DNA from: Ciona savignyi
Taxonomy: Eukaryota > Chordata > Ascidiacea > Phlebobranchia > Cionidae
Assembly (NCBI GenBank): GCA_000149265.1
Contig: CH003163.1
Span: 287,656-351,655, forward strand
DNA length: 64,000 nucleotides
Reading direction: 5' to 3'
The translations under genes and the position numbers were made by a program. Shown one piece after another: positions 13,701-23,500 of the stretch (the stretch's first letter is position 1; each line of letters begins with the position of its first letter). The notes beneath the pieces are model-generated. The model was not told the origin of the DNA and did no database searches. It was given only the letters and a program-made list of their open reading frames with translations.

Positions 13701-16700
13701 TAGGGTAAACTATCAATTTTAAAGAGAAACAAATTAAAGTGTGCATAATTAAACATACCGTATTTATGTAATAGTATGATGATCACAGTAGCATTAAAGA
13801 TGGCAAACGGAAAAAAACATAAATCTAGAAAATTAATCTATACACTTACTGGCACAACTCTGTATTGCAGTTCTCTGTTTCACTGCTGCGGCAATCAGTC
13901 AGGGAGCTGGGACATTGTCTTGATCTGCTTCTTGTACCGCCACCACACGAGGCAGTGCAATCTGTCCACACACTCCATGCACCTAAAGCAACTAGGTTTT
14001 TAACTTTTTTACTTTTTCAAAGCAAAAAAAATACATTTTACTTATTTTAGCTAGGCTATAAATGAGATTTGAAAGGATAGGATACTCAACAAATATTTCA
14101 GAAATAAAAAATATTTACAACATATTTTATACTGACAAGACATTACTTGCAGTATCTTGTAAAGGAAAAACTTCTTGGTTACAAGTTACAACAGAAGATA
14201 GAGTTGGAGATTCTGGTTTTAGTAAAGCTTCCATTCTGTAGGGCCATCTTGGAACAGTTGGGTCGCCCAGTGATAATGTCTCTGTTTCTTGATTGTTGCA
14301 ATATTGAAATTCGGAGCTGTAGAAAAATATTAAGATTTACAACTTGTATACTGAAGAAGTATTTGCTAGTCTAATGATAGTAAAAGATTCAAGGTTAAGA
14401 GGCAGCTGTAACAGACAGGTCTAGGTTATGAAACCTGGGTTGGCCACTATTCTACCTGGGTATGTCCATAGGCAAGACACATAATGCAGGTTGTCACCAT
14501 TATTGATTATTATAAATTGAATCAATATTATATATAAAATCATACGGTGTTCAGACTTACCCCCGTAGAAGGGAAATGCAGTGGCATAGTTACATTAGCA
14601 ATTGTTAGTATACCACATATTCACTGTCATGTTATCACAACTATTGCTGCTGATAGTGTGTTGTATATATATTTCAAACATTGCCATTGTTAACGCCATC
14701 AGATTAATAGGTTAAAGCAACTTTAATAAAAAAATGCCTAAGGATAACTGGTTAAATAACGTTTGGTTTAGCTTTCATGAGGTTAGGGTAGATGCTACGA
14801 CAAAGCCAGTATGGAAAGTACGGCAGCTGCACACAGTTTTTTTTCCCTGCGTCTTTGCACACTTGGGAAATTTCACACACGCTCGTCAGCTGGCAGTATA
14901 AACATCGTATAATTTCCAACAAACCTGTAAACCTACCTCTGGACCTCGGGTAATTTACTGTCAGTACGTTTTTTGTTACGTAGATAGATATGTTAGCTGA
15001 TGGATATGATAGATTTAGGATAGAATAATATATTTGTTTAAGATTTTTACAAAATAGTAATAAAAAGGAGATTTTGTGCACACTTGAAGTGTTCACTCTT
15101 GGACGTTTGCACACGGCACACTTAAAAATTTGGGGTGTGCACACTCGAGATCTCGGCGAAAATTGATGTACTTTCCATACGGGCGACAAGGTACGAGCAA
15201 CATGCATAAACCCACTAGTATAAAGTATTTATCTGAATTTTGTACAACAATACCTGATAAGCAACATACCCGCATTTTGTGTGCCCTTCAAAGAACTGGA
15301 AGACAGATGGATAATTTAGTGGTATGCGACCGTTAGTTGTAGTTGTTCTTGTCGAAGTACATGCAGAATATTGTCGTAAACTTGGAGAATTTGGATAATA
15401 CTGTGGCTGGTTTGGATTGACATTCGAGCAAATTCCTGTAAAGTAAATGAGATGCCAGATAGTCAGATACCAATCATTACTTGTTTAACACACAACAAAT
15501 AACCAAACTTACCATTTTGGTTAAATCCTCCCGTGGATATTGTGGTCGATATATAAATTCCTGATCAGAAAAAGAATTATGTTAATACTTAAACCTAGTT
15601 AGAAATGGTCTTTCCACTATTTTTTAACGACATGTACAAAATTACACATCTAATAGCCCGTATTGCTGTTTTTATTTGGCCATAGGGAATTCCCCTTGGG
15701 AAATCCCAACTTTTAATCAAATTTACTCTCATAAGGTATAATAGGATATTTATGTTTTATCCTATAAGTACGGAGCAATTTTTGAAAAAAAAATTCTTAC
15801 TTCTGCCGTTCTGGGTATCAGTAGAAAACTGGTCAATGCAAGCATCGACAGGCGGTATCAAATCCGAGCTGTTGCGTAGGTAATTTCGGACTCTTAGTTT
15901 CCAGCAAGCCGCATTGTCCTGGTTTATTGCTCGACTGTTGACAAGCGCGTTAGAAATAGGCCTGGATACCCGCACGAATTTTTACCGGCAATTCGACTGG
16001 TCGGAGTTCTCATACCACTGCGTGTCCAATACCGATACGTCCACGACGCTATTCCAATCCCATATGTCACCAACCTTTAAAAAAACTTATGCCTTCATTC
16101 TTAAGTATTGAATAAGCACTCGACATGGACAAAATAGTCGTTTATATATCCGTGTATGGAGAAACGTCAGCCATTATGGAGCATAGAGGGTAGATTACCT
16201 TTTTTACCAACACTTGGTTGCAGGATGTATTGATTATTTATTATACGACAAAACTATATTTTTGATAAATTTGGTTGAATCCGCTGGATCCAAGCGACGA
16301 AAAAGTTTAACAAAATTTCCTATTGTACTTCTTGGAATAATGCATGATACTTTTTTTTACGACGATCAGCATTGCCAGCATTTCTTTAGGGGACACATAG
16401 AGTTTCAATTTATTTTCAGTAAATCACTTTTCACAATTGCTTTCTTTGCGTTCAACTGTTAATTACCTTATATATGAGAGTTACAATAATTATATTGTAC
16501 CCGAAATGAAACATATAAATTACAACCACTTCGTTATTAGAAGGCCAGAACAACATACTACTTTACATTATCAAATAATAGGATAGAATAGGATATTCAT
16601 GTTTACCATCTTAAATGAGAAAACGCAAAGAGCGTTAGTACACGGGCAATCGTCAGATCTATCACACTGCGTTAGGGTGTGTTATCAGACGGGCAAGTCG

Positions 16701-17930
16701 ATTTCCGGTTTGCGGGAACCATTACAGTGTGTTTAATGTATTTAATATGAATTAAACTTTTTTATATTATTGAACCCCATACACGGAAAGTTGAAATTGT
16801 AATATGAAATATTTTAGTCCTCAAAATATATGCCAAGTTTGATCAATATTATATTTTTTGGACCCACATAATGGATTCAACGTCTCTTAAATTAAAAATT
16901 GACAAAAAGAACCATTTTTTTTGTGTTACAGCATATTTTTCATAATTATCACATTTGGTACTAAACGAGTTAAATATCATACAAGCGAAGAACACCGCTT
17001 TATATGTGATCAAGGTATGGTTCGAAGTACCCATTTTACTATTACCAATTCATTTCCAGACTACACGATCAGATATTGAATACTAATAATTGCCTTTATC
17101 TCTGTTTAATATATATACTGTATTACAAACATATTCTAAACCTCCCGCCTACAAAACCAAACAATGCACTATATTTGCATACATATGTATTTTACAATTG
17201 TCTTTCGAACCCTATCGTTATATATATTTTACAAAATATAAGCAATTTGCAGCAATTAACAATCTATGCAACACTTGGCTCGCTTAGTCTGCACTGATTG
17301 GTACATTTGTATTCAGTTTGTAACGCTTACCGTGGCTAATAAACACTTGGAGAAGTATATTCTCACATCTCTGGTGATATCAATTTGCCTTTCTGAATTT
17401 CTCAACACTTGACGCTTCTTTCTCGTGTTATGTTCGGCGACATGGCATGCTGCATGATTTGTTTGTTTAGGATTTCGTAACCTCAGGCGAGAAATATTTT
17501 TTGTTTGTGTTGCAAACGCACCGGTCAATTTTTAGCATAAAATTCGAGTATTAAAATCCTCTTTTTTTTGGTCCTTAATAAAACATATATATATCAAATT
17601 TAAAGTTTGCCATTCCTAAAGTATTTGCAAAAGTAGCATACTGTGCAGGTTAACTTAGTATCTATAAAATGCTATTATTGCATAAGTTATAGTACATGGC
17701 ATGTTTGCCTAAATATTAATACATTTAACTATGTTACGTAAGGTTAAGTGCATCGGTATAAGCTCGATTATGTATAAATATTTTACCCGGAGGCCAAATC
17801 ACAGTAGGCTATAAACCTGGAAGCTCTCGAAGACTGCTAAAACACAAATATATGATCGAATTTACAACTCCTTACCTTGTATAACCGCGATGCAACTTAA
17901 AACGTATAATACCGGCCGAATTAGATGCAT
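3095..17930 (-). CDS. Secreted mosaic protein: TSP1, two trefoil, EGF and twelve sushi (CCP) domains
   Basis: Predicted secreted, disulfide-rich adhesion or recognition protein of roughly 1,200 residues. Coding blocks, 5' to 3' on the minus strand: 17876-17930, about 15801-16074 (unresolved), 15513-15560, 15270-15435, 14147-14316, 13850-13982, 13378-13452, 13095-13132, 12893-12973, 12269-12422, 11749-11819, 11625-11681, 11352-11465, 10578-10760, 9700-9876, 9225-9395, 8783-8962, 8269-8454, 7522-7710, 6629-6811, 5727-5915, 4809-4985, 3950-4162, 3520-3732 and 3095-3285. From 15560 down every border is a GT/AG junction and all phases join. No transmembrane segment or GPI signal follows the last sushi module: the frame stops three residues after its last Cys-Ile-Val. 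Sushi modules are typical of complement regulators, selectins and SVEP1/CSMD-like proteins; I do not recognise a named orthologue. The exact ligand and role are unknown. Confidence 0.85.
4470..4575 (+). repeat. Decayed SINE head in an intron
   Basis: It keeps the tRNA-like B-box area (GTTGCAGGTACGAAACTAGTC) and the CAGCTAATCAGCTGTGTC segment corresponding to CTAGTCGGTTGTGTCC of the family. The rest is lost. Confidence 0.5.
5470..5690 (+). repeat. Decayed SINE in an intron
   Basis: It retains the order GTGTCCTAGAGCAAG, GACAATGCCTCAATC, GGGTTTACCAATTTAAAGGA, ACACACTGCAATAGCTCC, GGGCGCGAGGTAATCTGA and a tail of TCTATTCTATTCT. The tRNA-like head is unrecognisable. Confidence 0.6.
7155..7225 (+). 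repeat. Short SINE body fragment in an intron
   Basis: It contains ACACACTGCAATAACTCC and AGTAACCCAAGCCTTGGCAC, matching the middle of the SINE family. A similar fragment lies at about 6225-6290. Confidence 0.45.
10246..10517. mobile_element. hAT-type MITE, terminal repeat CAGTGGTTCTTAAACT
   Basis: A 272-bp element starts CAGTGGTTCTTAAACT and ends with its near reverse complement (AGTTTAAGAACCACTG). The flanks CTCTATAG (10238-10245) and TTCGATAG (10518-10525) agree at 6 of 8 bases, as expected for an aged 8-bp target duplication. It lies in the sushi gene intron between the EGF exon and the first sushi exon. It has no coding capacity, so it was moved in trans. Confidence 0.8.
11352..11681 (-). 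CDS. EGF-like region: half-module exon plus calcium-binding type EGF exon
   Basis: Exon 11625-11681 encodes a short segment with the pattern [13 protein letters not shown]. Exon 11352-11465 encodes a full EGF repeat beginning [10 protein letters not shown], with six cysteines and the N-terminal Asp-x-Asn-Glu typical of calcium-binding EGF modules. The donor A|GTACGA leads in phase 1 to the first sushi exon. EGF modules of this kind usually give rigidity between other domains. Confidence 0.85.
11749..12422 (-). CDS. Second trefoil domain, split over two exons
   Basis: Exons 12269-12422 and 11749-11819 join in phase 2 (donor AC|GTCAGT). The first half gives a proline-rich linker and two cysteines; the second gives CQRQGCCWQ and the final ICYRP, completing six trefoil cysteines with the GCCW signature. 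I chose the donor GTACGG over a nearby GTAATG because only the former keeps the next exon open. Confidence 0.75.
12893..12973 (-). CDS. Short linker exon with a CTC motif between the trefoil domains
   Basis: This 81-bp exon (acceptor TTTTAG, phase 1 in) encodes about 26 residues including QCTCEQVTG and one more Cys. I place the donor at G|GTGATT because it alone keeps phase with the next exon. The site is weak, so the exact end is less certain than for its neighbours. Confidence 0.6.
13095..13452 (-). CDS. First P-type trefoil domain, split over two exons
   Basis: Exons 13378-13452 and 13095-13132 join in phase 2. Together they give the trefoil pattern of six cysteines: C-x(n)-R-x2-CG, then a Cys before the GCCYD signature, then a closing CY. 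The adjacent double cysteine with a Gly before and Tyr-Asp after is diagnostic of P-type trefoil modules (TFF peptides, mucosal glycosidases). The domain follows the TSP1 exon directly. Confidence 0.85.
13546..13585. repeat. 20-bp exact tandem duplication
   Basis: The unit TAAAAATCGATAAATATATG occurs twice in a row within an intron. Simple slippage or duplication; no function inferred. Confidence 0.85.
13850..13982 (-). CDS. TSP1 (thrombospondin type 1) repeat exon
   Basis: One 133-bp exon encodes a complete thrombospondin type 1 repeat. It has the [20 protein letters not shown] core, with the W-x-x-W pair, the CSxCGGG-like turn and the basic strand, then three further cysteines, six in total. 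TSP1 repeats bind glycosaminoglycans and other matrix ligands and are often C-mannosylated on the Trp. Acceptor GCTTTAG, donor CA|GTAAGTG. Confidence 0.9.
14147..14316 (-). CDS. Exon N-terminal to the TSP1 repeat
   Basis: This 170-bp exon enters in phase 2 after acceptor CTACAG and leaves in phase 1 at A|GTAATG. It encodes about 57 residues with two cysteines (YCNN and VTCNQ contexts) and no stop. It joins in frame to the TSP1 exon. The domain is unrecognised. Confidence 0.7.
14807..15184. mobile_element. 378-bp hAT-like MITE (copy 1)
   Basis: It begins CAGTATGGAAAGTAC and ends GTACTTTCCATACGGGC, giving terminal inverted repeats of about 14 bp. A second element of exactly the same length and high similarity is at 51486-51863. 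The flanks GACAAAGC and GACAAGGT match at 6 of 8. The interior carries repeated GTGCACACT/CACACTCGAG motifs near both ends. It sits in a sushi gene intron. Confidence 0.8.
15270..15560 (-). CDS. Two N-terminal exons, linker-like, Asn/Pro/Tyr/Thr-rich
   Basis: Exon 15513-15560 (48 bp, phase 1 in and out) and exon 15270-15435 (166 bp, phase 1 in, phase 2 out) both have clear acceptors and donors. The second encodes a low-complexity stretch rich in Asn, Pro, Tyr and Thr, with Cys residues near the start, middle and end. There is no recognised fold. They lie between the unresolved first block and the exon at 14147. Confidence 0.65.
15801..16074 (-). CDS. N-terminal coding block of the sushi gene, structure unresolved
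   Basis: In one frame the minus strand encodes a Trp/Asp-rich stretch (from about 16074), then a single in-frame TAA at 15982-15984, then about 60 residues containing two cysteines that run to a good donor (A|GTAAGA at 15800). The downstream half joins in phase to exon 15513-15560. Either the exon begins inside the block (an AG lies just before 15960, but in the wrong phase for the signal exon), or the TAA is a sequence error or a real null allele, or an unseen small exon intervenes. I recognise no domain here. Confidence 0.45.
16560..16735 (-). repeat. SINE 3' portion in an intron
   Basis: On the minus strand the segment ends with a tail of TCCTATTCTATCCT, and upstream it shows the CGGGCAATC and TGTGTT-like landmarks of the family 3' half. 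The head is missing. A second trace of such a tail (ATAGGATATTTATG) is at about 15735-15765. Confidence 0.5.
17876..17930 (-). CDS. First coding exon: signal peptide of the sushi/trefoil protein
   Basis: The ATG at 17930 opens an 18-codon segment with a charged start (His, Arg), a hydrophobic core rich in Val, Leu and Ile with one Cys, and a good donor (G|GTAAGG) after one base of the next codon. This is a classic signal peptide exon ending in phase 1. A TATA box lies 48 bases upstream, supporting this ATG as the start. The link to the next coding block is not settled, because the block at 15801-16074 does not offer a clean acceptor in the matching phase. Confidence 0.7.
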
Positions 17931-17977
17931 ATCAAACTCTAATATCTTCGTCACTATATGCTATCTACTACTGGCCC

Positions 17978-17985
17978 TATATATA
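17978..17985 (-). promoter_or_regulatory. TATA box of the sushi/trefoil gene
   Basis: TATATATA followed by GGGCC on the minus strand, 48 bases before the signal-peptide ATG. Transcription about 25-30 bases downstream would leave a leader of roughly 20 bases. No other candidate lies closer. Spacing and sequence are suggestive, not proven. Confidence 0.45.
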
Positions 17986-20022
17986 ATATTTCACGGCATC
18001 TGTATCACAGCTCACTTTGGTACCCGGTTTTTCCCGTTAGTTTGTATTGATTTGTATTAAAAAAGCCCCAAGGCGGGTCGGGTCGAATTTCAATTACGTT
18101 AAGAAAATGTACCCAGTCCGTAACTAAGAATAACAAATATATGACAACGACCTTTTGAAAAACATTACAAAGGGTATACTTGCTTCTACTCTCAGATATA
18201 TAAAATACACTAAACCTCATACCCTTTCGGTTCTAATTATGACGCGAACTTCCACCAATCCAAATACCTGCCCTCTAAACTCATAATAACATACTTCGAT
18301 TCGAGTTGTAGAGTGATATCTCTAGAAAGCTCGTGATGATATGTAAAAAAAAGGCTACGATCAAATGAGCTATCGCATTATTAGTTATAAGGAAAACTTG
18401 TAATTTAAACTGTCTGGTCTCGACGTTTTGACAGAGTATAAAAACCCAATATACTTGTGTATTTTGTTTCTGCTAGCGTAAGTTAATCAAATTCAAAGTC
18501 CTTAGGGCGTTTCGGAAGCTACTGTGCAAATTTAGAAAGAGAACAAACACTATTGCAACGTCATTTGATACTTTGTAATAGTCTTGTTTTGGTTTATCTT
18601 TGGACGTATTAAGTCGAGATCACACTTCGTTAACGCCTATAATTTGCTCTTATTTTTGATTTTGTTGATCTAATTTTCTGTCATAGTAACAGAAAAGCTT
18701 AATGGTCAAAACGTAAATTTAGTTTATACATATATACAAATACCTAGAGATATTTTGAAATTATTACCACCTGAAAAAAAATCATTCTCTAGCCGCGCGA
18801 TGACGCTAGTAAGCTTTTAAGTTTAAAAGAGATGGATTGGACCTTAAACACAAAATGGATAAAAAATGGATTAAGGAAGAAGAGTTGTGTGGCAAAATGA
18901 TTACCAATTCATAAACCAATTTCTACTTAAAAAGCGGTCAGAGTGACGAGTCCATTACGAATTTGAAACTTGGTTCGGTAATGGACTGAGAAATTATCTC
19001 ATTCGATTTCCTCGTATAATCCTTACATATTACATTCTGGTAGACGTTATATAATTGTTTAGCATTTCAGATATTTACCGTGGTAAACAAATTGTTACGA
19101 CCATAAAAAGCGGTTATAGCTTTGACCTACCTTCCCGATGCAACCGAACTTTTTTAAATGTTGGATATAATTCGAAAAGAGTTAACGCCCTCGATATACA
19201 CGAACAATGGAAATTTGAATGGGTTGTAGGGTGAATAATTTTTTTAAACTGTTTTTTTCTGATTCTATTAATGTAAAGGTTGGCATACTAGCACGTTTTG
19301 TGTATTTTTTAATTCTGTAAAGCCTGTCATTTCGGCCATTTGCATAAAAAGCATTATTTTGTTATATAGTATTGGTATTTTCCGGGGTAAAAAAATTCTA
19401 ATGCATTCCGCGTTTACCAACTCGCTAAGCATATTTTGTCTTTTTGTGATAAAACTACTAAAAGACAAAGAATGAGCTTGTTTCTATAAAGATATATAAA
19501 CATAACAGAAAATTTGTGTTCATAAGCTATATGCCTTTTTGCAATCTATCTTAGGAGTTGCACAATGCAATTTGTTTTTTTTTTAATGGTTCGTTCATAT
19601 TTTGGTATATTTTTCGTTTTAAGGTAATCTAACTTGGTGGGTCAGGCAGTGCGTCGTCTTTCAAGCTTGCGGGCACGCGCCACAATTGGCGTATTCTGCT
19701 ACCGAACGACTGCAAATTACCAGAATAACCATCTGGTTATATAGTAGGGTATCGATTAATATGTTACAGTTATTAAACAAATCGAAATAAAGCACAAAGT
19801 CGGAATAACCACCGACAGTATACGCAAGGTGAAGAATATTTGTTAATAAACAAGTCGAAATTATTAATATTAGAAAATAACGATTCTTTACATAACTTTT
19901 CATGGAACTCACATTTATTTACATTTTGCTGTCAATGGGGAAAGCTCTTGTTTTTACTATTCTTGCGCGTTATTTCAGGACGCAACCGCATATTTGTTCG
20001 TCTGATATGATAAGCAAATTAG

Positions 20023-20112
20023 CCTCTGTCGTTTTTACAAAAATACGCTTTACGGAGCCCTTCTTTAAAGACGACCACGAGGTGGCATACATGAGTTATG
20101 TATTTATTATTC
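20023..20112. repeat. Left copy of a direct repeat flanking a SINE
   Basis: About 90 bp, repeated at 20418-20506 on the other side of the SINE. A core of about 45 bases beginning TCTTTAAAGACGACCACGAG is identical in the two copies; the outer part has several differences and a 2-bp indel. Confidence 0.8.
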
Positions 20113-20113
20113 G

Positions 20114-20420
20114 TCCGGCCCGTTGGTCTAACGGTTAAGTGCGTCGCCTTTCAATCGAAAGGTTGCAGGTGCGAAAACTGGTCGCTAGCTAGTAGGTTGT
20201 GCCCTTGGGCAAGGCACTTTACGGACATTGCCTGAACCCAGCGGATTAATGGGTTCTACCAAATTGAAGAAACGTGTCTATCACATACAACACACTGCAA
20301 TAGCTCCGGTAACCCGACGATGGGCGCGAGGTCATCTGACGTTTGCCCGTGTGTTAACCCCGTTGGTTTTCCCATTCACGGGGATAAAGATGAATATCCT
20401 ATCCTATCATATCCTATCCT
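20114..20420 (+). mobile_element. Full-length tRNA-derived SINE
   Basis: Starts CCGGCCCGTTGGTCTAACGG, with an A-box-like TGGTCTAACGGTTA and a B-box-like GGTTGCAGGTGCGAAA. It continues through a conserved body (CAAGGCACTTTACGGACATT, CCTGAACCCAGCGGATTAAT, CACACTGCAATAGCTCCGGT, GGGCGCGAGGT) and ends in GGGGATAAAGATGAATATCC and an ATCCT-repeat tail. The head looks like a tRNA; the tail is the slippery repeat used for priming. It needs LINE enzymes in trans. This is the best reference copy in the window, with 50118-50420. Confidence 0.88.
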
Positions 20421-20506
20421 CTGTCGATTCGACAAATATACGTTTTACGAATTTCTTTAAAGACGACCACGAGGTGGCATACATGAGTTATGTATTTGTT
20501 ATTTGA
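20418..20506. repeat. Right copy of the direct repeat flanking the SINE
   Basis: Matches 20023-20112. Its first bases (CCTCTGTCG) abut the SINE's ATCCT tail directly, so the SINE separates two copies of the same host sequence. Confidence 0.8.
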
Positions 20507-23500
20507 CTTCAACGATTGAACTCTCGAAAAGCACAATCTTATTTAAAGAGTCAATGGAATATTCGAAAACGAAGCCACATAACCTATTTATTTGATCTTC
20601 CGGCCTACGACGTGACTCCACGTCGCCCTGAAAGACTACAGAGTATTCCAGCATGCAATGGTACATCGATCCTTCATTGCATAACACAGCTGTAGATATA
20701 TTTTGTGTCTCTTTCTTGTGTGTAAATTGTCGTTCGAATGATTGCATTTTTTCGTATCGTTTTCGCTACCGATCAATCTGTAAATTGGCACCTTCGTAGT
20801 GTTGATAGGCAGGTACGAGAAATAGCTTGTAATTTAAATTAACTGTCTCGATATTTGGGGCAGTCTGTTCAACGAATAGCTCATGATTGATTAATGATGA
20901 TTTTATTGCAATGGCTAAACACTCCCCAATTGACGCCATAAACAGATGTAGATCTATGAGTCTATGAACTGCAGCAGAGATCTAGGGAGCGTTGTTTACC
21001 CCTCCCCTAAACCTTGCACAAGGGGCATGTGGCATTCGAAGCAGATTCTTATCGAAACCAGCCCTGATTCTGTTTACATGATACTGTTTTGAAAGCGTAA
21101 GCCTTATTTTCTGCAGTCATGCTAAATGTATCGATTATTTCGGTAGTCTGCACTTGCATCAGAATATGCTGTAGCATTGTTATCGGTTCAATGAATTATC
21201 AAGGTCCTTTTAAACCAAAAACAAAGAATTGAAAAATGGCCACACGAGCTTATAAATAGAACTATTTGTTACAAATATAAATTATTTTAAAAATATAAAA
21301 AATCATTACTAATCTATCGATTGGGCTTGGCAGCATCTGCACGTCAAACAAATTCCTAAAATAAATCTGTCTTTTTATGTTATTTTGTTAACATGCTGCA
21401 AATTATATGGTCTATAGCGAAACAATCGTGTACCAAACTTTGTTCGGCCTTTCTCTTTTTATGCATTGAAACCGTCACGTATTACAGAATGGAGTCATGG
21501 TTTTTTACATAAAACTGTTATTTTATTTTGCATATCATGCAAATTACCAGTATACAGAGAAAAAGAGTTAAAAGGACCCAAAAGCAACATAAAATAAAGT
21601 GTCTGTCCATTCATCGTTGAAAAGGTCGTAAACTTGTCAAAAATTGTTTTTTTGGAATCCACTTCACCAGTTTGTTGCACTGCGCATGAGTTTTGCGCCA
21701 TTTATTAATTATTCACGGCCATAAAAAGAATATTACAAGGCTATAAAATATTGTATTTCTATTGGGCATCTGGCACGGGCCCATTTATAGGATGCATCTT
21801 TTAAATAAGTGTACGTTTCAGACATATCTTTTCCAAATCAATCAATCACATTATCGAATCTTGTGTATTGGATTTAGTTTAAATTCTAACTGAACGACTG
21901 CAGTGTAATATTTGCATGATACACTTTCTTACATACTTGATTTTTTGTTCATTTCGAAATAAATATACATGTTCAACTTTGGCTATAAACCTTAATAGTA
22001 ACGGAAACACAATAGTGCCATATTTATAACGATACGTTTCCGTCTGTTGAAGGCAAACGAACAAACACAAATTATTAAACGTTTGATTAAATTCATATTT
22101 GTAGAACTACAATTTTGGTGGTGATAGCCTACCTTGCACAAAAATCCGTTAAAAACTGTGTAAGTTAGAATCCATAACTGTTTCAATGAAAAGCGTGCAG
22201 TTTTCATTTCTTTTTCGTGTTACAATTTAAAAGCGACATTTCATTGACAGCTTGCGTATTTTCCTTGGCTTTGGGTGTTCAACACACCCAAGTGTAATTG
22301 ATTCACATTCTATCAATTTTTAAAACAGCGCTTGTATTAACCCTGGACGCTTGATATGTTTAATAAAGCTCTATACTGTTTCTCGGCGACACGAAATATT
22401 TAATAGCTTTTGCATAATTAATCCCGGGGCTTAATATTAATTGTATGCTATCAATGTGAGCACGCAAGCGGCTTGCCTGCCGATTCAATTAAAATTTCCC
22501 TCGATAAGATAAAATCGCGCCTGCTGCCTAAGATGTAAAGGGGCTGTTGTGAAAATAGGTTTTATTATTCATCTCAACAACGTTATACCTCCGACAGTCA
22601 ATAATTAATGCACACGTGCCAACTCCAGTCAATGGGGATCAAACGGACAAGCGTTATTCTTTCTATCACGAACTTCATATTAAAAAGATAACAGGTGACC
22701 GCGGATAATTGGGGCTGCATTTTTGGCACAACAATTGAAAGGTAATATTCCTAAATTATAATCCACCCTAAATAACAAAAACCCTTTCCATATTTAATAT
22801 AGCATGAATGCCACATGAGAAAACCGCAAACAAAAGAAGATCGTATTATCATGGATTCGATGAGCGTTGGTGTAATATGTCACAAACGAACAGTTTTGTG
22901 TGTTGATGAATCTAGCGGCTTTTAATCTTATTATATTTTTCCTTCATTTATGATCGTTTTCACGTCAGTTTTGTCGTTTTCGCAAAGCCCCTATGACAAG
23001 TTATTTTGTTATTTACCACTCTCGTTCGTAACCGTTTCATCTCAGTTTGATGCGTATTTGATGTATCATCCGTTGGCCGATCGATTCACCCTTGTCTAGC
23101 ATATTGTTTCGGTGTAGCTAGCGTGAACTTTTCACCCAGCACGCTCGATTAACCCTCCTTGCAATCGCGCAGTCACGTGATTGGAGGGACAAACACGGGA
23201 CAGGTGCGCAGAACCAAACATTCGTATCAAGGCCGAGCTATTTGTCTTCAGTTTCCGATACGGATCTGAGTAACGCAGCGTAACTTGACGTAGTGACGGA
23301 AATTAGCTTGAGGGAGATATATTTTTTACTTAAAAAAAACGTGTTAAAATACGACCGATCCACACTTTATGGATAGCTAGAAAAATGACTCTCGTAATCA
23401 CGTCCAGCATTTTATAAATGAAACAGCAATACACAGCGACTTAGAAAATAACACTTGAAATTGCGGTGTATATAGTTACAGTCAAAAGGTAATTCAAACA

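Noticed and set aside
14752..15207. A 151-codon minus-strand frame, echoed by a 157-codon frame at 51457-51930.
   Set aside because: Both are created by the 378-bp MITE and run into unrelated flanks; shared residues reflect the repeat, not a gene.
20128..20185. tRNA gene-like A and B boxes (also at 50128-50180 and 48880-48935).
   Set aside because: They are the heads of SINE copies: no proper acceptor stem closes and the SINE body follows directly.
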